A DNA stretch of 64,000 bases from Panulirus ornatus (Eukaryota; Arthropoda; Malacostraca; Decapoda; Palinuridae), in NCBI RefSeq assembly GCF_036320965.1, contig NC_092225.1, positions 139,010-203,009 on the forward strand, read 5' to 3'. The notes beneath the pieces were generated by a model. That model did no database searches. It had not been told where the DNA came from and worked only from the letters and a program-made list of their open reading frames with translations. Numbering within the stretch: the stretch's first letter is position 1; each line of letters starts with the position of its first letter. The translations under genes and the position numbers were made by a program. This document shows positions 54,182 to 64,000 of this stretch, in pieces.

Positions 54182-56427
54182 TAACGCAAGGAAACAGACG
54201 AAAGCATGTCCCAACCCACCCACATACACATGTGTATACATACACGTCCACACATGCACATGTACATACCTATGCATCACAACGTATACATATATATACA
54301 CACACAAACATATACATATATACACATGTACATAATTCATACTGTCTGCCCTTATTCATTCCCGTTGCCACCCCACCACACATGAAATGACAACCCCCTC
54401 CCCCAGGATGCGTGCGAAATAGCACTAGGAAAAGACAACAAAGGCCACATTCATTCACACTCGGTCTCTAGCTGTCATGTATAATGCACCGAAACCACAG
54501 CTCATTTTCCACATCCAGGCTCCACACAACTTTCCATGGTTTACCCCAGACGCTTCACATGTTTTGGTTCAATCCATTGACAGTTGGTCGACTCCGGTAT
54601 ACCACATCATTCCAATTAACTCTATTCCTTGCACGCCATTCACACTCCTGCATGTTCAGGCCCCGATTAATCAAAATCTCTTTCACCCCATCTTTCCACC
54701 TCCAACTTCGTCTCCCACTTCTCCTCGTTCCCTCCACCTCAGACACATATATCCTCTTTGTCAGTCTTTCCTCACTCATTCTCTCCATGTGACCAAAACA
54801 TTTCAAAACACCTTCTTCTGTTCTCTCAACCACAATCTTTTTATCACCACACATATCTCTTATCCTTTCATTACTTACTCGATCAAACCACCTTACACCA
54901 CATATTGTCCTTAGAAATCTCTTTTCCAGCACATCCACCTTCCTCCACACAACCGCATCTACATCCCACGCCTCGCAACCATATAACATTGTTGGAACGA
55001 CTATTCCTTCAAACATACCCATTTTTTCTTTGTGAGAAAACGTTCTCGTCTTCCACTAATTTTTCAACGCTCCCAGAGCTTTTGCCCCCCTCCCCCACAT
55101 TATGACTCACTTCCACTTCCATGGTTTCATCTGCTGCGAAATCCATTCCCAGATATCTAAAACACTACACTTCCTCCAGGTTTTCTCATTCAAACTTACC
55201 TCCCAATTGACTTGACCCTCAACCCTACTGTACCTAATAACCTTGCTCTTATTCACATTTACTCTCAGCTTTCTACTTTCAAACACTTTACCAAACTCAG
55301 TCACTAGCTTCTGCAGTTTCTCACCCGAATCAGCCACCAGCGCTGTATCATCAGCGAAGAACAACTCACTCACTTCCCAAGCTCTCTCATCCACAGCAGA
55401 CTGCATATTTGCCCCCTTTTCCAAAACTTGCATTCTCCTCCCTAACAACCCCATCCATAAACAAATTAAACAACCATGGAGACATCACACACCCCTGCCG
55501 CAGACCAACATTCACTGAGACCTAATCACTTTCCTCTCTACCTACACGTACACAAACCTTACATCCTCAATGAAAATTTTTCACTGCTTCTAAGAACTTA
55601 CCCCCCACACCATACATATACTCTTAATACTTTCCTCAGAGCATCTCTATCAACTCTATCATATGCCTTCTCCAGATCCATAAATTCTACAAATCCATTT
55701 GTTTTTCTAAGTATTTCTCACATACAATCTTCAAAGCAAACACCTGATCCATAAATCCTCTACCACCTCTGAAACCACACTGCTCTTCTCCAATCTGATG
55801 CTCTGTACATGCCTTCACCCTCTCAATCAGTACCCTCCCATATAATTTCCCAGGAATACTCAACAAACTTATACCTCTGTAATTTGAGCACTCACTTTTA
55901 TCCCCTTTGCCTTTGTACAATGGCACTATGCAAGCATTCCTCCACTCCTCAGGTACCTCAGCATGAGTTATACATACATTAAATAACCTTACCAACCAGT
56001 CAACAATACAGTAACCCCTTTTTTTAAATTCCACTGCAATACCATCCAAATCTGCTGCCTTGCTGGCTTTCATCTTCCGCAAAGCTTTTACTACCTTTTC
56101 TCTGTTTACCAAATCATTCTCCCTAACCCTGTCTCTTTGCACACCATCTCGACCAAAACACCCTAGAGCCACCACTCTATCATCAAACACATTCAAGAAA
56201 CCTTCAAAATACTCACTCCATCTCCTTCTCACATCACCACTGCTTGTTATCACCTCCCCACTACCCCCCTTCACCGAAGTTCCCATTTGTTCCTTTGCCT
56301 TACGCACTTTATTTTCCTCCTTCCAAAACATCTTTTATTTCTCCCTAAAATTTAATGATACTCTCTCACTCCAACTCTCTTTTGCCCTCTTTTTCACCTC
56401 TTGCACCTTTTTCTTGACCTCCTGCCT
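54182..56427 (-). mobile_element. L29: 5'-truncated LINE (family A, long 3' UTR)
   Basis: A minus-strand long 3' UTR from 54182 to about 54554, lacking the last 35 bp and A tail because it joins L28 coding sequence. Coding sequence continues to the linker KRQEVKKKVQEVKKR at about 56427. The C-terminal CGA is retained, giving RSRPTVNGLNQNM, so it is an older subfamily member. Confidence 0.87.
54555..56427 (-). pseudogene. L29 reverse transcriptase, several frame breaks
   Basis: Minus-strand pieces: linker and fingers 56331-55687 (KALRKMKASKAADLDGI, YKGKGDKSECSNYRG, FRGGRGFMDQ), a damaged motif A region with a 6-nt loss near 55690, then 55454-55107 with LFFADDTALVADS, and the C-terminal region 55022-54555 with GHMERMSEERLTKRIYV and GRRSWRWKDGVK. 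Breaks occur near 56335, 55620, 55180 and 55040. Confidence 0.82.
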
Positions 56428-56461
56428 CTTGCGCTACCTCGCAAACGCGGGAGACAGCGGC

Positions 56462-56478
<17 letters not shown>
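56427..56478 (+). mobile_element. Isolated LINE 3' terminus (about 50 bp)
   Basis: TTGCGCTACCTCGCAAACGC, GGGAGACAGCGGC and an A tail of about 17, then (AT)n. Same kind of minimal tail as at 17129-17186. Confidence 0.82.
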
Positions 56479-56534
<56 letters not shown>

Positions 56535-56535
56535 T
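56479..56535. repeat. (AT)n microsatellite
   Basis: AT repeat of about 50 bp between a LINE terminus and the head of S6. Confidence 0.9.
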
Positions 56536-56807
56536 CCCTGGGGATAGGGGATTAAGAATACTTCCCACGTATTCCCTGCGTGTCGTAGAAGGCGACTAAA
56601 AGGGGAGAGAGCGGGGGGGCTGGAAATCCTCCCCTCTCGTTTTTTTTTTTAATTTTCCAAAAGAAGGAACAGAGGGGGCAGGTGAGGATATTCCAAAAAA
56701 GGCCCAGTCCTCTGTTCTTAACGCTACCTCGCTAATGCGGGAAATGGCGAATAGTTTAAAAGAAAAAAAAATATATATAAATATATATATATATATAAAT
56801 AAAATAT
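56536..56807 (+). mobile_element. S6: complete SINE-like element with AT tail
   Basis: Starts CCCTGGGGATAGGGG, then GATTAAGAATACTTCC, GTCGTAGAAGGCGAC, GGAAATCCTCCCCTCTCG, a T tract, AAAGAAGGAACAGAGGGGG, GGATATTCC, GGCCCAGTCCTCTG, CGCTACCTCGCTAATGCGGG, GAAATGGCGAATAG, then an A and AT-rich tail (56760-56807). Very close to S1 and S3. Confidence 0.8.
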
Positions 56808-56937
56808 AGGTATGTATATTTGCGTGTGTGGACGTATGTATATACATGTGTATGGGGGTGGGTTGGGCCATTTCTTTCGTCTGTTTCCTTGCGCTACCTC
56901 GCAAACGCGGGAGACAGCGACAAAAAAAAAAAAAAAA
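56808..56937 (+). mobile_element. Short LINE 3' terminus (about 130 bp, short-UTR type)
   Basis: Only the distal 3' UTR (AGGTATGTATATTTGCG, TGGGTTGGGCCATTTC, CGCTACCTCGCAAACGCG) and an A tail of about 15. Starts in the AT-rich tail of S6. Confidence 0.83.
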
Positions 56938-56952
56938 TATATATATAAATAT

Positions 56953-57082
56953 GTCTATGTGAGTGTATGGGCATTTCTGCATATATAAGTGTATATGAGT
57001 GGATGGGCCATTCTTCATCTATTTCCTTGCACTACCTCACTGATGTGGGAAAGAGCAATTAAGCATCATAATAATAATAATG
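56953..57082 (+). mobile_element. Family B-like LINE tail
   Basis: GTGGATGGGCCATTCTTCAT, TTTCCTTGCACTACCTCAC, TGATGTGGGAAAGAGC and a (CATCATAATAATAATAATG) tail. It matches the plus-strand sense of the family B tail at 25871-26020. L30 follows directly. Confidence 0.55.
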
Positions 57083-58848
57083 TAATAAAAAGATGTTTTG
57101 AAAGGAAGTAAATAACATGCATAAGACAAAGAACAAATGGGAACATTGGTGAAGGGGAAAATGGAGAGGTAATAACAAGTAGTGATGAAGTGAGAAGGAG
57201 ATGGAGTGAGTATTTTGAAGGTCTACTGAATGTGTTTGATGATAGAATGGCAGATATAGGGTGTTTTAGTTGGGATGGTGCATGAAGTGAGGGGATTAAA
57301 GAAAATGGTTTGGTAAAGACAGAAGAGGTGGTAAAAGCTTTGAGGGAGATGAAATCTAGCAAAGTGGCAGTTTGGATGGTATTGCAGTGGAATTCATTAA
57401 TAAAAGGGGGTGACTGTGTTACTGATTGGCTGGTAACATTATTCAGTGTATGTATGGATCGTGGTGAGGTGCCTGAGGGTTGGTGGAATGCATGCACAGT
57501 GCCACTGTACAAAGGCAACGAGGATGAAGGTGGGTGTTCAAACAACTGAGGCATAAGTTTGTTGAGTATTCCTGGGATATTTTATCGGAGGATATTGATT
57601 GAGAGGGTAAAGGCATGTAGAAAGCATCAGACTGGGGAAGAGCAGTGTGGTTTCAGAAGTGGTAGAGGATGTGTGGATCAAGTGTTTGCTTTGAAGAATG
57701 TATGTGAGAAATACTTAGAAAAGCAAAAGGATTTGTATGTAGCATTTATGGATCTGGAGACGGCATATGATAGGGTTGATAGGGATGCGTTGTGGAAGGT
57801 CTTAAGAGTATATGGTGTAGGAGGTATGTTACTAGAAGCAGTGAAAACTTTTTACCAAGGATGTAAGGCATGTGTACGAGTAGGAAGGAAGGAAAGTGAT
57901 TGGTTCCTAGTGAATGTCGGTTTGTGGTAGGGGTGCATGATGTCTCTTTGGTTGTTCAATTTGTTTATGGATGAGGTGATTAGGGGGAAGAATGCAAGAG
58001 TTTTGGAGAGAGGAGCAAGTATGCAGTCTGTTGTGGATGAGAGGGCTTGGGAAGTGAGTCAGTTGTTCACTGATGATATAGCGCTGGGCGGCTGATTCGG
58101 GTGAGAAACTGCAGAGGTTGGTGACTGAGTTTGGATAAGTGTGTGAAAGGAGAAAGTTGAGAGTAAATGTGAACAAGACAAAGGTTATTAGGTTCAGTAG
58201 AGTGGAGGTACAAGTTAATTGGGAGGTAAGTCTGAATAGAGAGAAAGTGGAGGAAGTGAAGTGCTTTATATATCTGGGAGTAGACTTAGCAGCGGATGGA
58301 ACCATGGAAGCACAGGAGGGATGTTGTATTGGAAATGAAATGTTAGAGGACAGTATGTGGTAAGGTGGTTTGATCGAATAAGTAATGAAAGGGCAAGAGA
58401 GATGTGTGGTAATAAAAAGAGTGAGGGTGAGAGAGCAGTAAAGGGCGTGTTGAAATGGTTTGGACACATGAAAAGAATGAGAGAGGAAAGAATAACAAAC
58501 AGGATATATGTGTCAGAGGTGGAGGGAACAAGGAGAAGCAGGAGACCAAACTGGAGGTGGTAGGATGGAGTGAAAAAGATTTTGAGCGATCGGGGCCTGA
58601 ACATACTGGAGGGTGAAAGGCAAGCAAGGACTACAGTGAATTGGAACGATGTGGTATACCGGGGTCAATGTGCTGTCAATGGATTGAACTAGGGCATATG
58701 AAGTGTCTGGGGTAAATCATGGAAAGGTCTGTATGTCCTGGACGTGGACAGGGAGCTGTGGTTTCGGTGCATTACACGACACCTAGAGACTGAGTGTGAA
58801 CGAACGTAGCGTTTTTGTCTTTTCCTGGCACATACCTGCTTACATTGA
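57083..58848 (+). pseudogene. L30: decayed LINE reverse transcriptase (long 3' UTR, cut)
   Basis: Starts at the linker (KKMF*KEVN). Frames cover KALREMKSSKVAV, LVTLFSVCMDRGEVPEGW and YKGNEDEGGCSN (57310-57549), FRSGRGCVDQ and motif A FMDLETAYDRVDR (57559-57930), a stop in motif B (GLW-TAG), motif C as LFTDDIALGG with a frame change, then RRKLRVNVNKTKVI. About 220 bp is deleted at ATGGAAGCACAGGAGGGATG (58302-58322). The C-terminal end is damaged; the codon that is CGA or TGA elsewhere is CAA. It seems older than neighbouring copies. Confidence 0.8.
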
Positions 58849-58907
58849 TTCTCTAACTGGCATGCGTAATGCACCGAAACCACAGCTCCCTATCCACATC
58901 CAGGCCG
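58849..58907 (-). mobile_element. LINE 3' UTR fragment on the opposite strand
   Basis: Complement of the GGGAGCTGTGGTTTCGGTGC block and the CTCTAACTG...CATGCGTAATG piece. With the plus-strand version at about 58730-58780 it forms an inverted repeat of about 45 bp. Confidence 0.65.
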
Positions 58908-58935
58908 CACAAACTCAGCCAGCTACCCATTTGCT

Positions 58936-58937
<2 letters not shown>

Positions 58938-59004
<67 letters not shown>
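58938..59004. repeat. (CT)n microsatellite
   Basis: About 33 CT units, uninterrupted. Confidence 0.93.
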
Positions 59005-59006
<2 letters not shown>

Positions 59007-60540
59007 TCTAACTGTATTATTTTGGCCACTATTCTTGTTAGATGACTAAATGGACCTGTGGCATGTGTCTGCCTACTGCTTCCCAGAGTTTCTGCATGGA
59101 GACCAGCCACTCAAGTATTAGCTGTCGCAATGTTTCCTTCTCTTGAACAGCTAAAATGTTAAATTCACTTCCTTCTTTGTCTTTCCCTCTTCAAACAATC
59201 CATACAACCACAACCTTTCTTTCCTTAAGAGTCTAGTGCACAAATACCTGCAGCTTCCTGATGAATTTCTTTCTTTTTCTTTCACCAAAGATGGTCTTGA
59301 TTGAGGCATGCTGTGCCTGTAACATGCCAGCCACAATAAAAAAAAAAAATTGTGGCTGATGAGACTGGCTGGAGAGATTAGGCACACAGCTACTTCACTA
59401 TTGTTCCATCCTTGCCTCTCTCCCAGCATTTGCATTAGCCTCTCATGCCAATGTCTGTGGAAAAGGTACCAAATGTTTCAGAGACGGTGAATGATGGCCA
59501 AAGATTTACTGGCTCTATGTAAGTATTTTCGTTTATGTTAGTGTCTGAACAATGTATGTTCTTGTTTCTGCTGGAGCAATCTATCAGTTTGTCAGATTTA
59601 CAGCACCATTAATCACTGCCACACCCACAGTTTTTTCCATATCTGCTCTTTCCCAATGTCCCTTTTGCTCATCTGCATTTCTTAGAGTGTTTCGTCTCCT
59701 TTTCTTGCGTAAGCTTAGGTTTATGGGCCACCAAAGGGAAAGCTGCAGAGGTAGGGACTTGAACTGTCACTGATGGAGCAAAAACTTCCTAAGGATGAGC
59801 ATCATGGAATCAATATCCACAGCAGCTCAGCCTTGGGGAGAAAGGTTTTTAATCCACAGAATCTTATTTTGCTTCAATGGTTTGGACATCAGGAGTGACT
59901 TGTGGGCAGAGCCTTGTCCTCAACCAGTCATGGTGGTTGTGGTGGTGGTAGTGGGGGCAAAAAATGACAGGTCCTCAAAGCCATGACACACACCAGTATC
60001 CTCAAAGCCATGACACACACCAGTATAATGTGATACAGTGGAAGGGACAGGGCATCCCCAAAGAGAGATTGCTCAAACTTTCTGAGGGCTGAAAATCAAT
60101 CATAAAAACATTTTCCAGGTATTCCTGGTCATGTTTTACCTTTCTGTTTGTTTCTTGATTTCCAATTGAGATAACTCACAGCTTTAAGTTACTGATGTGT
60201 TTAAAAAGATAGAAACCAAACAAAAAAGTGTCCAGGCTCGGCTAGTATGCCACAAACACAATAGAGAAACTTTACAGATGTGGTTTTCGACCAGCAGTCT
60301 TCTCTTGCCCATCAATGCGCTTGGTCAGCCTGTGTTATCTGATGGATGGCCAAATGATGATATCAATGTCACATAGTAGTAACAGCTGACTGTAGGGGAG
60401 CATATCTTGTACCTGGCATGAGCTGAAAGGGAGGTTAGCAAAGGGTGAGAGGCATCAACCTCACCAGAAAGTAGAAGGCTGGGGACTTCTCACTCCCCTA
60501 TGATCATGAAGATTCATTTACGGCTTTGAAATAACTCTTT
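59005..60540. other. Mostly unique DNA, no gene recognised
   Basis: No LINE similarity and no frame with recognisable motifs. It includes a GGTGGT-rich stretch near 59930-59955 and a 27-bp direct duplication (TCCTCAAAGCCATGACACAC-) at about 59972-60025. It could contain introns or flanks of the candidate exon at 60541-60667. Confidence 0.4.
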
Positions 60541-60667
60541 ATCCCACCTTTTTATCTTCACAGGAGTCATTCTTTGTTGTCTCTTCCGGACAGCATGAGG
60601 TTCTTAGTTGGGTGAACTCAAAGTCTGTGTACCCTGTATCTTGCAAGTGCTTGTAAATAGCACTTCC
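60541..60667 (-). CDS. Candidate host-gene exon (terminal), function unknown
   Basis: On the minus strand a strong splice acceptor (TTGATCCCTTTTTTCAG, ending at 60668) precedes an open 42-codon stretch reading GSAIYKHLQDTGYTDFEFTQ, then LRTSCCPEE, and ending DKKVG-TAA at 60543-60541. AAAAAG-GTGGGA just before the stop could instead be a weak donor. I do not recognise the protein. The plus strand also has an acceptor-like tract (TTTTTATCTTCACAG) leading into an ESFFVVSSGQHE frame, so strand is not certain. It is the only stretch in the window that looks like host coding sequence. Confidence 0.35.
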
Positions 60668-61192
60668 CTGAAAAAAGGGATCAAACAATAAAACAGTCAA
60701 GTTAATATTCCTAAAGGGGACTACAGTACAAGAGTTACCTCCACATGTTTTCTCTTTGAAAATCATGAACTTTAATTATGATTTACATAAGTCTGATAAA
60801 TATGCTTAGTACTGCACACTGAACTGTTTCCATACGATAAAGAAAGAATTTAGGCCAAAGCAACAGTATAATGGAATAATGTATCCCTGCAAATAAGTGA
60901 CTCATCAAGTATCAAAAGTAATAAAACTCCTAAACTTTGGAATGTATAATACAATAATAAAATTTCCATGATAAGAGAAAGTTAAACATGTAATTACCTA
61001 CAAAATAAAATTTACATGATAGGAGAAAGCTAATCACTTCATTAACTATCATATAGCATGTGGTACTGAGGACTCTTACTCATAGGGGACCAATCTCTTG
61101 ATTTTTCTTTGGCATAATCGTTTGCACTTCTGTATACTGCCTGCATTCACAGTTTCAGCACTCACAATATTCTGTTTATTCAAAACCCTAAT
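60668..61192. other. AT-rich DNA, possible intron; nothing recognised
   Basis: AT-rich sequence upstream (on the minus strand) of the candidate exon. A short imperfect repeat, AAATTTCCATGATAAGAGAA and AAATTTACATGATAGGAGAA, lies at about 60959 and 61009. Confidence 0.4.
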
Positions 61193-61527
61193 ACTTACTC
61201 GCTGTATCCTGCATCAGCGAGGTTGCGCCAGGAAACAGAGGAAGAATAGTCCATCCACTCATATACACATAAATGCACATAAACGCACATATACATACAC
61301 ATATCTATCAACATATACATACATATACACACACATACACAGGCATATACATCATACACATGTACATATTCATACTTACTTGCCTTCATCCATTTCTTCC
61401 GCCACCCAGCCACACGGGAAACAGCATCGCTACCCTGTTTCAGCAAGGTAGTGCCAGGAAACAGACAAAAAAGGCCACATTTGTTCACACTCAGTCTCTA
61501 ACTGTAATGCGTAATGCACCAAATAGG
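61193..61527 (-). mobile_element. Family B LINE 3' UTR
   Basis: Minus-strand family B 3' UTR: ATGCAGGATACAGCGAGTAA tail, GGATGGACTATTCTTCC, TATGTATATG simple region, GTAAGTATGAATATGTAC, TTTCCTGGCACTACCTTGC and ACAGTTAGAGACTGAGTG to GGTGCATTACGC. Same order as L7 and L14. Confidence 0.65.
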
Positions 61528-61529
61528 GT

Positions 61530-63918
61530 ATATGAACAGGAGTAAAAGAATACTTCCCACGTATTCCCTGTGTGTCGTAGACGGTGACTAAAGGGAGCGG
61601 GAGCAGGGGGCTGGAAACCCTCCCCTCATTGTATCTGACTTTCTAAAAGGGGAAACAGAAGAAGGAGTCATGCAGGGAGTGCTCATCCTCCTCGAAGGCT
61701 CAGATTGGGGTGTCTAAATGTATGTGGATGAAACTAAGATGAGACAAAGGGATAGGCAGTATGTTTGAAGAAAGGAACCTGGATGCTTTGGCTCAGAGTG
61801 AAACGAAGCTCAAGGGTAAGAGTGGTTTGGGGATGTCTTGCGAGTAAAGTTAGAGGTTGGTGACAGGACAAGAGCAAAGGAAGGAGTAACACTACTCCTG
61901 AAGCAGGAGTTGTGGGAGTATGTGATATAGTGTAAGAAAGTAAACTCTAGATTGATATGGGTAAAACTGAGAGTGGTAGGAGAGAGACGGGTGATTATTG
62001 GTGCCTGTGCACCTGGTAATGAGAAGAAAGATCATGAGAGGCAAGTGTTCTGGGAGTAGTTGAGTGAGTGTGTTAGCAGCTTTCATGCACAAGACCAGGT
62101 TACAGTGGTGGGTGATTTGAATGCAAAGGTGACTAATGTGGCAGTTGAGGGTACAATTGGTGTATATGGGGTGTTCAGTATTGTAAATGGAAATGGTTAA
62201 AGAGCTTGTGAATTTGTGTGTTGAAAAAGCACTGGTGATAAGGAACACCTGGTTTAAAAAGAAAGATGTACATAAGTATACGTATGTGAGTAGGAAAGAT
62301 GGCCACGGAGCGTTACTGGATTACATGAACTGATAGGCATATAAAGGAGAGACATTTGGATGTTAATGTACTGAGAGGGGCAGCTGATGGGATGTATGAT
62401 CACAATCTTGTGGAGGAAAAGGTGAAGATTTGTAGAGGTTTTCAGAAAAAAAGAGAATTTAGGGGAGAGGAGAGTAGTGAGAGTAAGTGAGCTTGGAAAG
62501 GAAACATGTGTGAGGAAGTACTAGGAGAGATTGAGTGCAGAATGGAAAAAGGTGAGAGCAAATGATGTAAGAGGAGTGGGGGAGGAATAGGATGTATTTA
62601 GGGAAGCCATGATAGCTTGTGCAAAAGATGCATGTGGCATGAGAAAGGTGGGAGGTGGGCAGATTACATAGGGTAGTGAATGGTGGGAAGAAGAAGAGAG
62701 AAGTGTTTGGATGATTTTTGTAGGGAAGTAGTGCAAATGATAGGGAGATGTATAAAAGAAAGCAGCAGGAGGTCAAGAGAAAGGTGCAAAAGGTGAAAAC
62801 GAGGGCAAATGAGAGCTGGGGTGATAGAATATCATTAAATCTTAGGGAGAATGATAAGATGTCAAAGGAGGTAAATAAAGTGCGTAAGATAAGAAAACAA
62901 TTAGGAACATCGGTGAAGGGGACAAATAGGGAGGTACTCATAAGTAGTGATGAAGTGAGGAGATGGAGTGAGTATTTTGAAGGTTTGCTGAATGTTTGAT
63001 GACAAAGTGGCATGTATAGGGTGTTTTGGTTGGGGTGGGGTGCGAAGGCAGAGGGTCAGCAAGAATGGTTTGGCAAACAGAAAAGAGGTAGTGAAAGCGT
63101 TGCAGAAGATGAAAGCCGGCAAGGCAGCGGGTTTGGAGGGTATTGCAGTAAAATTTATTAAAAAAGGGGTGACTGTGATGTTGGCTGGTTGGTGAGGATA
63201 TTCAATGTATGTATGGATCATGGTGGAGTGCCTGGGGATTGGTAGAATGGGTGCATAGTGCCACTGTACAAAAGCAAAGGAGATAAAGGTGAATGTTAAA
63301 AAAAGAGGCATAAGTCTGCTGAGTATCCTGGGAAATTATATAGGAGGGTATTGATAGAGAGGGTAAAGATATGTACAGAGCATCAGATTGGGTAAGAGCA
63401 GTGTGATTTCAGAAGTGGTAGAGGATGTATGGATCAGGTGTTTGCTTTGAAGAATGTATGTGATAAATACTTAGAAATATAGATGGATTTGTAGGTAGCA
63501 TTTATGGATCTGAGAAGGCATATGACAGGGTTGACAGAGATGCTTTCTGGAAGGTTTTAAGAGTATATGGCATGGGAGGGAAATTGATAGAAGCAGTGAA
63601 AAGTTTTTACCAAGGATGTAAGGCATGTGTACGAGTAAGAAGAGAGGAAAGTAACTGGTTCCTAGCGAATATCGGTTTGCATCGGAGGCATGATGTCTCC
63701 ATGATTGTTAAATTTGTTTATGGATGGGGTGGTTAAGGAGGTGTATGCAAGAGTTTTTGAGAGACGAACAAGTATGCTGTCTTGGGAAGTGAGTCAGTTG
63801 TTGTTCGCTGATGATACAGCGCTAATGGCTGATTCGGCTGAGAAACTGCAGAAGCTGGTGACTGAGTTTGGTAAAGTGTGTGAAAGAAGAAAGTTCAGAG
63901 CAAATGTGAATAAGAGCT
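61530..63918 (+). pseudogene. L31: decayed near full-length LINE, 3' end missing
   Basis: Starts in the 5' UTR (AGGAGTAAAAGAATACTTCC). The ORF start ATG is lost (AAAAGGGGAAACAGAAG). Endonuclease pieces are LDALAQSETKLKG, VVGDLNAKVTN, ADGMYDHNLVE (Ser to Tyr in the SDH motif) with stops. The linker is at 62460-62995, then KALQKMKAGKAAGLEGI, GRGCMDQVFALKNV, a damaged motif A (1-nt loss near 63512) and motif C LLFADDTALMADS near 63800. It breaks at NVNKS (about 63918) into an opposite-strand 3' UTR. Confidence 0.8.
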
Positions 63919-64000
63919 ATCATATGTAATGCACCGACACCACAGCTCCCTTTCCACATCCAGGCAACACAAATCTTTCCATGGTTTATCCCAGACACTT
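63919..64000 (-). mobile_element. L32: LINE 3' UTR start, runs off the window
   Basis: Complement of AAGTGTCTGGGATAAACCAT, GGAAAG and the GGGAGCTGTGGTGTCGGTGC block (long-type 3' UTR, proximal part). The rest lies beyond the right edge. Confidence 0.75.

Noticed and set aside
1..64000. Search for tRNA, rRNA, virus-derived or defence-type gene clusters
   Set aside because: No cloverleaf with consensus boxes, rRNA core sequence, capsid or LTR motif, or multi-gene operon could be supported by eye.

Overview
This window is eukaryotic repeat-rich DNA, most likely from an arthropod and possibly a decapod crustacean. That guess rests on long AT microsatellites, RTE- and Jockey-type LINEs and the overall texture; no cellular gene confirms it. 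By my boundaries about five sixths of the 64 kb belongs to one lineage of RTE-type non-LTR retrotransposon (called family A here). I see about 30 copies on both strands, broken to very different degrees. Its consensus is about 3.3 kb: a 5' UTR of about 118 bp, one ORF of about 998 codons (apurinic-type endonuclease, then reverse transcriptase, then a Cys/basic C-terminal region), and a 3' UTR ending in A-rich sequence and (AT)n. The most complete copy is at 34961-38280 and carries only one premature stop and one 2-nt frameshift.

Layout. 1-12290: copies L1-L7 in alternating orientation with one SINE-like element. 12291-13376: a very old, divergent LINE. 13377-14562: no recognised feature. 14563-18700: three head-to-tail 5'-truncated copies chained through A/AT tails. 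18701-22226: mostly non-family-A DNA, holding a decayed Jockey-type LINE with a Tigger/pogo-like MITE inserted in it, then a minisatellite. 22227-25127: a copy inserted in that minisatellite with a target-site duplication. 25871-30003: an older related LINE (family B), split by copy L13 with a target-site duplication. 30004-34960: fragments including an internal inversion. 34961-38280: the near-complete element. 38283-58907: a dense mosaic of copies, SINE-like elements and microsatellites. 59005-61192: a mostly unique stretch with one candidate host exon. 61193-64000: an older family B tail, a decayed near-full-length family A copy and the start of another.

How the parts work together. The family A ORF would supply endonuclease and reverse transcriptase for target-primed reverse transcription. 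The SINE-like elements carry a head resembling the LINE 5' UTR and a terminal block resembling the LINE 3' end, so they are plausible passengers. Many copies end in (AT)n and the next copy often starts inside that (AT)n, which would let the family build chains on itself. Diagnostic changes (a C-terminal CGA-to-TGA stop, then a 3' UTR deletion) order the copies into older and younger subfamilies. I found no tRNA, rRNA, CRISPR or operon, and no clear evidence of a new non-transposon system.
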